In this document: in pieces, positions 17,966-27,000 of the stretch
How positions within the stretch are numbered: position 1 is the stretch's first letter
Layout of the letters: each line of letters opens with the position of its first letter
NCBI GenBank assembly: GCA_943914835.1
Contig: CALUDO010000001.1
Location: 62,001 to 126,000, forward strand
Source of the DNA: an uncultured Eremococcus sp.
GTDB taxonomy: Bacteria; Bacillota; Bacilli; Lactobacillales; Aerococcaceae
Direction of reading: 5' to 3'
Length of the DNA stretch: 64,000 nt
The notes under the pieces: generated by a model
Database searches by the model: none
Seen by the model: only the letters and a program-made list of their open reading frames with translations
What the model was told of the DNA's origin: nothing
Position numbers and translations under genes: made by a program

Positions 17966-18400
17966 ATGACTTTGGTTCCGAGGAAAGACAGGCCCTCTTT
18001 GTCGTCGAAGAAGACCAAAGCGACTCAGGATGACAAAGAAAGTTTGAAAGATGACTTGGGTAAATTTATTATGACAGGTTTGGCGATAGTAACCCTGGGC
18101 ACGCTGGTACTTCACTTCTTACGGGCCCTGATTTATCAGAAATTTTTGATTAATTTTTCTGTAGATGCCTTAGTAGGAGTAGCTGGTCTGGTTTTCTTAT
18201 ATGTTAATTTTCGGTCTAAGTATAGACTTTTATCAGCCTACTCAGGTAAGGGTAGATTTTATCTATATGATCTTTTGGCTTTTGGAATTTCTATAGCAGT
18301 CAAGCTATTGTCCCCCCTGCCTTTGGACTTCAGCTTAGTCATTCTTTTTGCTTTTTACTATTTATCCAAGCGTTATTTTAACCAATTACTTGGTATTTAA
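17966..18400 (+). CDS. small membrane protein of unknown function
   Basis: The 144-aa product has a charged N-terminal tail (about 1-33, Lys/Ser/Asp-rich) and about four hydrophobic segments (about 35-55, 62-82, 97-113, 118-133). No ribosome binding site is visible; the start lies 4 bp after the M18 stop, so translation is probably coupled. I do not recognise a family. A terminator follows immediately. Confidence 0.65.
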   Translation: MTLVPRKDRPSLSSKKTKATQDDKESLKDDLGKFIMTGLAIVTLGTLVLHFLRALIYQKFLINFSVDALVGVAGLVFLYVNFRSKYRLLSAYSGKGRFYLYDLLAFGISIAVKLLSPLPLDFSLVILFAFYYLSKRYFNQLLGI

Positions 18401-18404
18401 GGCA

Positions 18405-18438
18405 AAGCCGCACCTATTGACTAGGGCGGCTTATTTTT
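18405..18438 (+). terminator. terminator after the small membrane protein gene
   Basis: AAGCCGC (18405-18411) pairs with GCGGCTT (18426-18432), followed by ATTTTTAT. Confidence 0.7.
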
Positions 18439-18540
18439 ATGCCTTTGTCTGAATGAACTCCAGTCAAAATCGATTAAATGTTTGAGGAAGTTTGCTATGA
18501 TAAAGATGTTTTTTAAGGATTCAATATAAGGAGTAGAAAT

Positions 18541-18669
18541 ATGCAAACAGTGTCTGATTATCTGAAAATGTCTTTTGCTAAAATTATTTTTTCCTTGTTC
18601 ATGATGATCTTGGGTTCTTTTATTTACAGTGTCGCCATTAATTCTTTAGTGATTCCCAACCATCTTTAA
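18541..18669 (+). pseudogene. N-terminal fragment of a YitT family membrane protein
   Basis: A 42-codon ORF starts at an ATG with an excellent AAGGAG site and ends at TAA. Its sequence (SFAKIIFSLFMMILGSFIYS, then VAINSLVIPNHL) is the first transmembrane segment and the Ile-Pro-Asn-His-Leu motif of YitT (DUF161/DUF2179) proteins, normally about 280 aa. The next 50 bases hold no continuation, and then the hutI terminator begins, so the rest of the gene was deleted. A candidate extended -10 (TGCTATGAT) lies upstream at about 18493-18501. Between 18670 and 18714 I see nothing else. Confidence 0.7.
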
Positions 18670-18714
18670 TTCAAATAATTCCAATCGTCGTTTTTACCTT
18701 TAGTTCCATCCAAT

Positions 18715-18761
18715 CAAAAAAACACCCACAAGGCTGATGGTTAAATCGCTTTGTGGGTGTT
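18715..18761 (-). terminator. terminator of leftward hutI
   Basis: AACACCCACAA (18721-18731) pairs with TTGTGGGTGTT (18751-18761); on the minus strand the stem is followed by a run of T (complement of 18715-18722). Confidence 0.85.
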
Positions 18762-18779
18762 CTTGATAATGGTTAGATC

Positions 18780-20048
18780 TTATTTAGATAAGTGGTGTTC
18801 TACAACTTTTTCACCGTTTTTGTATACATCTTGGATGAGATTGGTAGCGAAGAAGTATTGAATATAGTCAATATTTGGTGCGTCAAAAATAGCAATATCG
18901 GCTTTCTTACCTTCTACAAAGTTACCAATGCTATCTCCGCGATCTACAGAATAGGCTGCGTTAATAGTGACAGCATTTAAGACTTCAACGGGTGTTAGGC
19001 GCATTTGTAAGCAACCTAATTGCATAATGAATTGAATGTTAATGGTTGGACATGATCCGGGGTTGCAGTCTGTTGACAGGGTAATAGCCATACCAGCATC
19101 CAACATCTTACGAGCAGGGGCATAAGTGTCCTCGATTAAACTGAAGGTGGTACCTGGTAGAAGGTTACCAATGACATCAGCTTCTGCCAATCGTTTAATA
19201 CCTTCATCAGGAATAACCATTAAGTGTTCAGCAGAAGTGGTGTGTAGGTCAGCAGCTACATCCACACCTCCAATGGAATCAATTTCGTCAGAGTGAATCC
19301 GTAATTTGAAACCTAACTCTTTAGCGGCAGTTAATAAGCGACGGGATTGTTCAGCAGTGAAGTTACCAGTTTCACAGAAGATATCACAGAATTCTGCTAA
19401 ATTCTCTTCTTTAACCTTAGGTAACATATTTTCGATAATATCATCAATAAAGGCTTCAGATTTGTCGAAATCTCCTTCAGGAACAGCATGGGCCCCCATA
19501 AAAGTAGAAACAAGGTCAATCGTATGTTTTTGGTTTAATTCTTTAACGACATTTAGTTGTTTCAATTCAGTTTCCCATTCAAGCCCATAACCAGATTTAG
19601 CTTCGACAGTGGTAACGCCATAGTCCAACATATAGTTTAAAAGGCGTTCAGACTTGTCGTATAGTTCATCATAACTTGCTTCTTGGGTTGCACGAACAGT
19701 CGATAGGATACCGCCACCTTCGGCTAGGATTTCTAAGTAAGTAGCTCCGTTTAATTTTTTAGCATACTCATGTTCACGGCTACCTCCATACACTAAGTGG
19801 GTGTGACAGTCAATAAGACCTGGGGTAGCAATTTTTCCTGTGTAGTCTTCAATATGTGTGTCCGGTCCCTTGAGGTCATTATCGGGTTCCCCTGAACCGA
19901 TGGCTAAGATTTTGCCATCCTTGATTGCGATGAAGCCATCCTCAAGTATATCGGCGGTGTTTAATTCATCCCCTTTAAGGGCACGGCCTTTATCAATTGG
20001 ATTGAATACTTGATTAAAATGAATGAGAATACGATCTGCTTGTGTCAT
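18780..20048 (-). CDS. hutI: imidazolonepropionase HutI
   Basis: The 422-aa amidohydrolase opens imidazolonepropionate to N-formimino-glutamate, the third step of histidine degradation. Metal-binding motifs are GLIDCHTHLVYGGSREHE, the central HSDEIDSIGG, TSAEHLMV, and the late STDCNPGSCPT with the catalytic Asp. Length is normal. It is divergent from the glmL-like gene, and the shared 213-bp gap holds paired promoters of unusual architecture (see that feature). It is the only hut gene on the minus strand. Confidence 0.97.
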   Translation of the reverse strand: MTQADRILIHFNQVFNPIDKGRALKGDELNTADILEDGFIAIKDGKILAIGSGEPDNDLKGPDTHIEDYTGKIATPGLIDCHTHLVYGGSREHEYAKKLNGATYLEILAEGGGILSTVRATQEASYDELYDKSERLLNYMLDYGVTTVEAKSGYGLEWETELKQLNVVKELNQKHTIDLVSTFMGAHAVPEGDFDKSEAFIDDIIENMLPKVKEENLAEFCDIFCETGNFTAEQSRRLLTAAKELGFKLRIHSDEIDSIGGVDVAADLHTTSAEHLMVIPDEGIKRLAEADVIGNLLPGTTFSLIEDTYAPARKMLDAGMAITLSTDCNPGSCPTINIQFIMQLGCLQMRLTPVEVLNAVTINAAYSVDRGDSIGNFVEGKKADIAIFDAPNIDYIQYFFATNLIQDVYKNGEKVVEHHLSK

Positions 20049-20090
20049 TTACTTCACTCCTTAATAAATTTAGAATCACTTACAAGGTAT

Positions 20091-20205
20091 ATTATTGCAT
20101 AAAAAGTGTCAAATTATGGTCTAAAGGGGCAATAGACGATTTGACATATGTAATAGGTTGATTACATCACTTTAGACTATTGGCTGACAGGGAGGGGATT
20201 ATAAT
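20091..20205. promoter_or_regulatory. divergent hutI / glmL-like promoters with 11-bp spaced GAC heptamer repeats
   Basis: Leftward (hutI): heptamers TTAGACC and TTTGACA (minus strand, at 20124-20118 and 20113-20107) with a 4-nt spacer, a 10-nt gap, then AATAAT (20096-20091). Rightward (glmL-like): TTAGACT (20172-20178), 4 nt, GCTGACA (20183-20189), a 10-nt gap, then TATAAT (20200-20205). GAC cores are 11 bp apart in both. Neither has a -35 box at the normal 16-18 bp. This resembles SARP-activated promoters; the activator would be the regulator encoded at 24024-27050 (inference). Confidence 0.65.
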
Positions 20206-20261
20206 CAGGAAGAAAAAAATAGGGCTTGAACAAGAAATAAGTGATAAGAAAGGGTGGTATG

Positions 20262-21644
20262 ATGTCCCATTACATTCTTTTAGTTGATTTTGGTTCTACC
20301 TATTCAAAATTTACTTTAGTTGAAATGAATCCTTTAAGGATTCGAGATCGTCTTTCTTTACCCACAACAGTTGAAAGTTCTATTATGGATTGTTATAGGG
20401 AAGGTAAAGAAAGAATCCTCCAAGGAGTTAGCATGAAAACGGAGGATAAGCTGGAAGAATATTTTTGTTCCTCTGCTTGGGGGGGTTACCGGATGGTGGT
20501 CATTGGTTTTACTGCCAGTCTCACTCGGGAAGCAGGTCAGCGAGCGGCTTTGGGTGCCGGTACGAGGATCATCAAAAATTACTACTATTCCCTTAGTCAG
20601 GAAGATGTTGAAGAGATTCAAGACCGTCATCCTGATGCAGTCCTTCTATGTGGGGGCACAAATGGCGGTAACCAAACCTTTGTTATGGAGGTGGCTCAAT
20701 TATTAGCAGATAATCTGGACGATATAGAGATTATATATGCGGGTAATAATCGCGCCCAAGACCAGGTGAAAGAAATTTTTAGGAAGTCTCCTTGTTCTTT
20801 ATATATTGCAGACAATGTCATGCCAGCCGCCAATACTTTGGAGGTTGACTCTGTACGCCACATAGCGCGTCAAGTATTTATGAAGAAAATTGCAAAGGCT
20901 AAGGGACTTAACCAATTAATGACGCATTCAAAAATGGAAGTGATACCAACGCCTGCGGCTGTTTTACAGGCAACTAAACTTTGGGGGCAAGCCCATATAG
21001 AAAATGATCGTCGTCAAGGAAGTCTAGTTGTCGACATTGGCGGAGCTACAACAGATGTCCACTCTTATGGCGATGGCTTCCCCAACCAGGTAGGGGTGGC
21101 CTATGAAGGACTCTTTGAACCTACTCTCAAGCGGACAGTCGAGGGAGACTTAGGTATGCGGATTTCTGCTGAAGCCTTATATGATTTAGTGGGAGCCCAA
21201 GCGCTTATGGACCTAGTAGATGGGACCATAGATTCTGATGATATTGCCCATGCCATTCGTCAGCGAAGTGACCATCCAAGCTTTATTGCGTCAAGTGACT
21301 TAGATAAGGATATAGACAAGGCCATTGCTTACCAGGCGACTCGCATATCGGTGGATAGGCATGTAGGGCACTTGGAAAAAATATCCAGTCAGACCTATCT
21401 ACAGTTTGGCAAAGATATGCGTGATTTTGATTATCTGATTGGAACTGGAGGGGTTTTAGTTTATAATGATGATCCTAAAGCTGTATTAGGAGCGGCCTTA
21501 AATCAAGGTGGTTTAGATTTAAAACCAAGTCACCCACAGCTTGTTTTAGATAAGGATTATTTATTATCCATATTAGGGCTACTAAGTATGACTTATCCTA
21601 GGCAGGCACTGACTCTTATGGAAAACCACTTGGAAATGATTTAA
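20262..21644 (+). CDS. GlmL/MutL-like ATPase (glutamate mutase accessory family)
   Basis: The about 460-aa protein belongs to the ASKHA-fold MutL/GlmL family: phosphate-1 motif LLVDFGSTYSKFTLVE, the VLLCGGTNGGN block, AGNNRAQ, VMPAANTLEV and phosphate-2 motif VVDIGGATTDVHSYG, ending with LIGTGGVLVY. In Clostridium, GlmL lies between the two subunits of B12-dependent glutamate mutase and is thought to reactivate it. Here no mutase gene is nearby; the gene lies between hutI and hutU and shares their promoter type. I prefer ATG 20262 (or 20259), after an AAAGGG site, over the GTG at 20241. Its role in histidine/glutamate use is unproven. Confidence 0.8.
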   Translation: MSHYILLVDFGSTYSKFTLVEMNPLRIRDRLSLPTTVESSIMDCYREGKERILQGVSMKTEDKLEEYFCSSAWGGYRMVVIGFTASLTREAGQRAALGAGTRIIKNYYYSLSQEDVEEIQDRHPDAVLLCGGTNGGNQTFVMEVAQLLADNLDDIEIIYAGNNRAQDQVKEIFRKSPCSLYIADNVMPAANTLEVDSVRHIARQVFMKKIAKAKGLNQLMTHSKMEVIPTPAAVLQATKLWGQAHIENDRRQGSLVVDIGGATTDVHSYGDGFPNQVGVAYEGLFEPTLKRTVEGDLGMRISAEALYDLVGAQALMDLVDGTIDSDDIAHAIRQRSDHPSFIASSDLDKDIDKAIAYQATRISVDRHVGHLEKISSQTYLQFGKDMRDFDYLIGTGGVLVYNDDPKAVLGAALNQGGLDLKPSHPQLVLDKDYLLSILGLLSMTYPRQALTLMENHLEMI

Positions 21645-21653
21645 TATATTTGT

Positions 21654-21762
21654 GTCTAAATAACCGTCAAAAAATGAATAAAAGAAGAATTGACGATTTT
21701 GTAGATAATTTTTATGCCATTTGATTTCTTTAGACGGTTTACAGACTGCTTGTGAGTATACT
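21654..21762 (+). promoter_or_regulatory. hutU promoter with 11-bp spaced GAC heptamers and upstream inverted copies
   Basis: TTAGACG (21730-21736), 4 nt, ACAGACT (21741-21747), a 9-nt gap, then TATACT (21757-21762) repeats the arrangement at the hutI and glmL-like promoters. Upstream, GTCTAAA at 21654-21660 is the inverted form of the same core, and CGTCAA (21665-21670)/TTGACG (21690-21695) form an inverted repeat with a 19-bp spacer. The site is 69 bp before the hutU start. Confidence 0.6.
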
Positions 21763-21830
21763 AAGGTTAAATTGATGACCGCACACACGCTATCAATCAT
21801 AATAAGTTTATAAATTAGGAGGAAAAATAA

Positions 21831-23849
21831 ATGACTGAATTTAATGTTGCTGATGCTATGACGATTAAATTAGATAATGTTCTACCAGAAGCTAAAGAAT
21901 TTGAACCTGGCATCCGACGTGCCCCTAACCGTGGTTTCAGGTTGAGTGAAGACCAAACCAGATTAGCCCTTAAAAATGCCTTGCGTTATATTCCTAAAGA
22001 ATTACATGAAGAAATTATTCCTGAGTTTTTAGATGAATTAAAGACGTATGGTCGAATTTATGGTTATCGTTGGCGTCCAGCCGGTCGTATCTATGGGAAA
22101 CCAATCGATGAATATAAAGGTAACTGCGTGGCAGGTAAAGCCATGCAAGTTCAGATCGATAATAACTTGGACTTTGATGTTGCCTTGTATCCTTATGAAT
22201 TAGTTACTTATGGGGAAACTGGTCAAGTAGCTTCTAACTGGATGCAATACCAACTTATTATGAAATACTTGGAAGTGATTACTGATGAACAGACCCTAGT
22301 GGTTGAATCGGGTCACCCAGTGGGCTTATTCAAGTCTAAAAAAGATGCTCCCCGAGTTATTATTACTAACGGTCTCTTAGTTGGGGAATACGATAACTTG
22401 AAAGATTGGGAAATTGCAGAACAAATGGGTGTGACCAATTATGGACAAATGACAGCTGGTGGTTGGATGTATATTGGACCTCAAGGGATTGTTCACGGTA
22501 CCTTTAATACTCTACTAAATGCTGGTCGTTTGAAATTAGGTGTACCAGATGATGGTGATTTAACTGGTAAATTGTTTATTTCCGCTGGTCTTGGAGGAAT
22601 GTCAGGTGCTCAAGGTAAGGCGGCTGATATTGCTCGAGCAGTTTCAATTATTGCTGAAGTGGATAAATCACGGATCGATACTCGTCTTGAACAAGGTTGG
22701 ATTCAAAAATTAGCTGAATCTCCTGAGGAAGCTTTTGAAATCGCTCAGAAAGCTCTAGAAGAAAAAACAGCCACTTCTATTGCCTTCCACGGTAACATCG
22801 TAGACTTGTTAGAATATGCTAATGACAATGATATTCATATTGACTTATTGTCAGACCAAACATCTTGTCATAACGTCTATCAAGGAGGATATTGTCCAGT
22901 AGGCATTACTTTCGAAGAACGGACCCGCCTTTTAGCCGAAGATCAAGCAAAATTTGAAACCTTGGTTGATGAAACCTTGGCTCGCCATTACCAAGCTATT
23001 AAGACTTTAACCGAAAAAGGAACCTACTTCTTTGACTATGGTAACTCTTTCATGAAAGCTATCTACGACTCTGGTATTAAAGAAATTTCTAAGAATGGTG
23101 TCGATGATAAAGATGGATTTATCTGGCCTTCTTATGTAGAAGATATCATGGGACCTATGTTATTCGACTATGGTTATGGACCATTCCGTTGGGTATGTTT
23201 AAGTGGTAAACATGAGGACTTGATTGCTACGGACCATGCGGCCATGGAAGTGATTAATCCTGACCGTCGTTACCAAGACCGGGATAACTATGTATGGATT
23301 CGTGATGCAGAAAAGAACCAATTGGTTGTTGGGACAGAGGCTCGTATTCTGTACCAAGATGCTATGGGACGTGTTAACATCGCGCTTAAATTTAATGAAT
23401 TAGTCCGTGAAGGTAAGATTGGTCCTGTTATGTTAGGTCGTGACCACCATGACGTTTCTGGTACTGACTCACCTTTCCGTGAAACATCTAATATCAAGGA
23501 CGGTTCTAACGTTACAGCCGATATGGCAGTTCAATGTTATGCGGGTAATGCAGCGCGTGGTATGTCTCTAATTGCTCTCCACAATGGTGGGGGAGTAGGA
23601 ATTGGTAAATCCATTAATGGTGGTTTTGGACTGGTCCTAGATGGATCTGAATTAACCGATGAAATTATTAAATCTGCCATTGCATGGGATACCATGGGCG
23701 GTGTGGCTCGTCGTAATTGGGCACGTAATGACCACGCTATCGAAACTTCTATTGAGTACAATAAAATGAATGAAGGCACTGATCATATCACTATCCCATA
23801 TGTTGCAGATGATGACTTAGTTAATGATGCAGTTGCTAAATTATTCTAG
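21831..23849 (+). CDS. hutU: urocanate hydratase HutU (long form)
   Basis: The 672-aa urocanase converts urocanate to imidazolonepropionate using tightly bound NAD. Recognisable blocks are QVASNWMQYQLIMKYL, ESGHPVGLF, TNGLLVGEYDNLKDWE, GQMTAGGWMYIGPQGIVHGT, SAGLGGMSGAQGKA, DQTSCHNVYQGGYCPVG (with the conserved Cys region) and GRDHHDVSGTDSPFRETS. The protein is about 110 residues longer than the 550-aa proteobacterial/Bacillus enzymes, a form I recall from streptococci and fusobacteria. AGGAGG precedes the ATG and a strong terminator follows, so it is probably monocistronic. Confidence 0.97.
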   Translation: MTEFNVADAMTIKLDNVLPEAKEFEPGIRRAPNRGFRLSEDQTRLALKNALRYIPKELHEEIIPEFLDELKTYGRIYGYRWRPAGRIYGKPIDEYKGNCVAGKAMQVQIDNNLDFDVALYPYELVTYGETGQVASNWMQYQLIMKYLEVITDEQTLVVESGHPVGLFKSKKDAPRVIITNGLLVGEYDNLKDWEIAEQMGVTNYGQMTAGGWMYIGPQGIVHGTFNTLLNAGRLKLGVPDDGDLTGKLFISAGLGGMSGAQGKAADIARAVSIIAEVDKSRIDTRLEQGWIQKLAESPEEAFEIAQKALEEKTATSIAFHGNIVDLLEYANDNDIHIDLLSDQTSCHNVYQGGYCPVGITFEERTRLLAEDQAKFETLVDETLARHYQAIKTLTEKGTYFFDYGNSFMKAIYDSGIKEISKNGVDDKDGFIWPSYVEDIMGPMLFDYGYGPFRWVCLSGKHEDLIATDHAAMEVINPDRRYQDRDNYVWIRDAEKNQLVVGTEARILYQDAMGRVNIALKFNELVREGKIGPVMLGRDHHDVSGTDSPFRETSNIKDGSNVTADMAVQCYAGNAARGMSLIALHNGGGVGIGKSINGGFGLVLDGSELTDEIIKSAIAWDTMGGVARRNWARNDHAIETSIEYNKMNEGTDHITIPYVADDDLVNDAVAKLF

Positions 23850-23882
23850 ATTCTTAGCCTGAATCTAACAAAAAATTTAAAG

Positions 23883-23913
23883 CCAGGAAGCTGATGTCAG
23901 CTTCCTGGTTTTA
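23883..23913 (+). terminator. terminator after hutU
   Basis: CCAGGAAGCTGA (23883-23894) pairs with TCAGCTTCCTGG (23897-23908), followed by T-rich sequence. Confidence 0.85.
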
Positions 23914-24023
23914 TATTATAAGTTTTGGACCCCTGATTTAAAAAAATGGTAGGGCTTTAATTTTTGCTTAAAATCACGTAAGATGAAGTGAAAGGATTGT
24001 GACAGGAATGAGGAGATGGAATA

Positions 24024-27000
24024 ATGGCTCAAACCGTAACTGTTAAATACTTTGGGAGCCCTCAGGTTTGGTTGAATGGTGATTTGTTAACTTTTTCCTT
24101 TGCTAAGATTAATGCCTTAATTTATTACCTGGTCATTGAACAAAGAGTCAGTCGGGATGAAATAGCTAGTTTACTATGGCCAGAAAAAGATGAAAAAAAT
24201 GCAAAGAAAAACTTGAGGAATACTATCTACCAGGCTAATAAGGTAGTGGGGAAGGACTTCATTTATTCACCCAATAATAAAATTATTGAATTAAATTCAG
24301 ACTATATTATTGAATATGATGCTCAAGTATTTGAAGATGATCCGGTGAATGCGATAGACGTTTATGAAGCAGAATTTCTAAAAGGTTTCTACTTGAAGGA
24401 TTCTGAAGCCTTTGACGCTTGGTTGACTGAAATGCGGCTTCACTATGGAAACTTGTTCAGGCAGGCGTGTTATACAATTGTTGAATCAGGTCAAGCTGAT
24501 GCGGATCTAGAATTACACGAACACTATCTATTAAGATTAATAAGTATAGATGAGTTTGACGAACGTAATTACCAGTTATTGATGAAGTTTTATGCAGGAC
24601 ATCAATTGAATGGTAGGGTCATCGATACCTATTACAAATTATCTAATATTCTTAGAGAGGAGTTAGGGATTGCTCCTTCCGAAGAAACGCAAGACTTATA
24701 TGAATCAATTATTACGGACGTGTCCCAATCAAAAACTAAGGAAGAATCCCAAGATAATATATTTATTGGCCGCCACGAGCAAATTGAGCAGTTAGAAGTT
24801 TATTTACGACAGGCGGATAAGCGATCGACGATTATTTTGATTGAAGGAGAAAACGGGGTAGGGAAGTCAGTTTTTGCTAGAAGGGTTATGAGTCATAACC
24901 ACCATTTAAATGACCGAATAGAAATAGAAGGACAACCTCAGATGGCAGCCCATCCGCTTCTAGTTTGGAAAGAAATGATTGACCAGATACAAAACATTGC
25001 TGATCAAAAAGATTTAATTTTACCACCACCTTCTAAACCGATTCAAGATATTTTAGATGAAGGCATTGAATACTCGATCGAAGAACTAAATCCTATGGTA
25101 CTCTCTTCCTTAGCCCAGTACCTTTCTGCCCTCTTAAACTTTATTAGTCAGGAGAGTAAAGAAACTCTCTTATTTATTGAGAATCTGGATTTGTTTTCGG
25201 ATGATAACTTATCGGTGATAGCTAAGATACTTTTACAGAGCGATGTCACTAACATTCCTATCATATGCACAGTTCGGCCTAATGAATTACCAGGCCTGAC
25301 ACAATTTGAACACCTCTTGAAACGTCACCGTCGCTTTGAGCGAATCAAATTGAAACCCTTTAGTTTAGAAGAAATTGAAACCTATATCGAGAGGAATACT
25401 CAAATTCAGGATCCAAAAGCTTTAGCCAAGGATATTTTGACTGAATCTTCAGGCATTCCTAGTTTAGTAACATTTTATCTTCAATATCATCAAGGTGAAA
25501 TGAGTCAGGATGAATTCAAAGAAGCAGTGGACTCTTATATGTCTGACCAATGGTTAGCCATTGAGCCGATGGCCTTAGATTTACTTGAACTTATGACCTA
25601 TTTCCCTCAAGGAGTTACTTTTGAGGACATGCTTCCTTTAATTCCAGTATCGTCTTCTGAGTTAAGTCGTCTAATTGATCAACTAGTCGCCTACCGTTTG
25701 ATCGAAGAAACGGGTATGGACCAGGTTATTGTGGTTCGTTTCATCTTTGATAGTATGCGAAACTACCTCTATTATCGGCAGAATGTCTCTAAGCGACGCA
25801 ACCAACATTTGATGATTGCTGAAGAATTAGAGAAACGCTTTGACAAAGACCCTTACAACAAACGCTTGATAAATAATATTATGTATCATTATCAAAGAGC
25901 AGAGCAAAGTTTGAAGGCTATTTCTTATGAATTAGAACTTCTTTCAGTGACTTTGCATTTTAGACATGAGCTTTTTCCAACGATTATTCAAGAAAATCAT
26001 TACCCTCAACCTTTTGAAGAATCTAGTCATGAAGTCAATGTTGAACGTTTCGAGGACCTAGCCCAACGTTTAAATCATTTAGATGATATTCAAGAAAATT
26101 CTAGCCTCTATCGCTTAGTTTTAATTAAATATTATTATTTGGTTGGTCGGTATGGAATCCGCATGGGAAGTTATAGACAGGGACTAGCTAATATCCATCA
26201 AGTGATTGCGTTGGCCTCAGAATTAGACAATCATTATTACCTATTAGCTTCTTACCGACAAATGATTAACTATGCTATCCAAGTAGATGATCCTCAGGAA
26301 ATGTCTTACTACTTGGACTTAGCCTTCGAAGTGGCTTTTGACGATAATAATTATGAGATGCTGGGGACCCTATTGCGTTTAAGAGGGCTTTGGTATTTGA
26401 TGCGAGGGGACCTAGCCCAAGCCGAAGACCATTTCAAACAATCATTGAATTACTTCTCTATCCTAAATAAAGCCACAATGAAGTATATTGCTTCCCTGGC
26501 AGCAACCTATGATTATCTAGCTGAAGTCTATCGGATTCGTAAAGATTATAAACAAGCTTTTTATTATCATAGTGTTGCTATTGATTCTACAAAAACATCC
26601 AATTTTCCTAAGTCTACTGAAGCCTTAGTTCATATAAACTATGGGATTTCATCTTTCCAAGCAGGGGACTTAGATCAGGCCTTAATTCACTTGCAAATGG
26701 GAGAGAACACTATGCGGCAGACAGTAAGTTTCTGGAAGGAAGCGCAGATGCAAGCCTATTTAGCCTTATTTTTTTCAAAACAGGAAAATTATGATGCTTG
26801 CTTAAAATATATCCAGAAAATGGATGCTAAGAAAGCCTTGGAGGTGAATCCAAGGGACAAAGGAATTGTCTATTTTGTAAAGACTTTGGTAAGTCAAAAA
26901 ATGGAAGTCAATAATATAAGTCACCCCTTAACTCAATACCTAGATAAGAGCTCTCAATATTATCTTGAAAGAGCCAAAGAATATTTGAACGCGACGAGAG

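Noticed and set aside
20107..20146. Inverted pair TGTCAAA / TTTGACA read as a simple repressor operator
   Set aside because: The right half has no -10 at a suitable distance, and the left half is better explained as part of the 11-bp heptamer pair of the hutI promoter.
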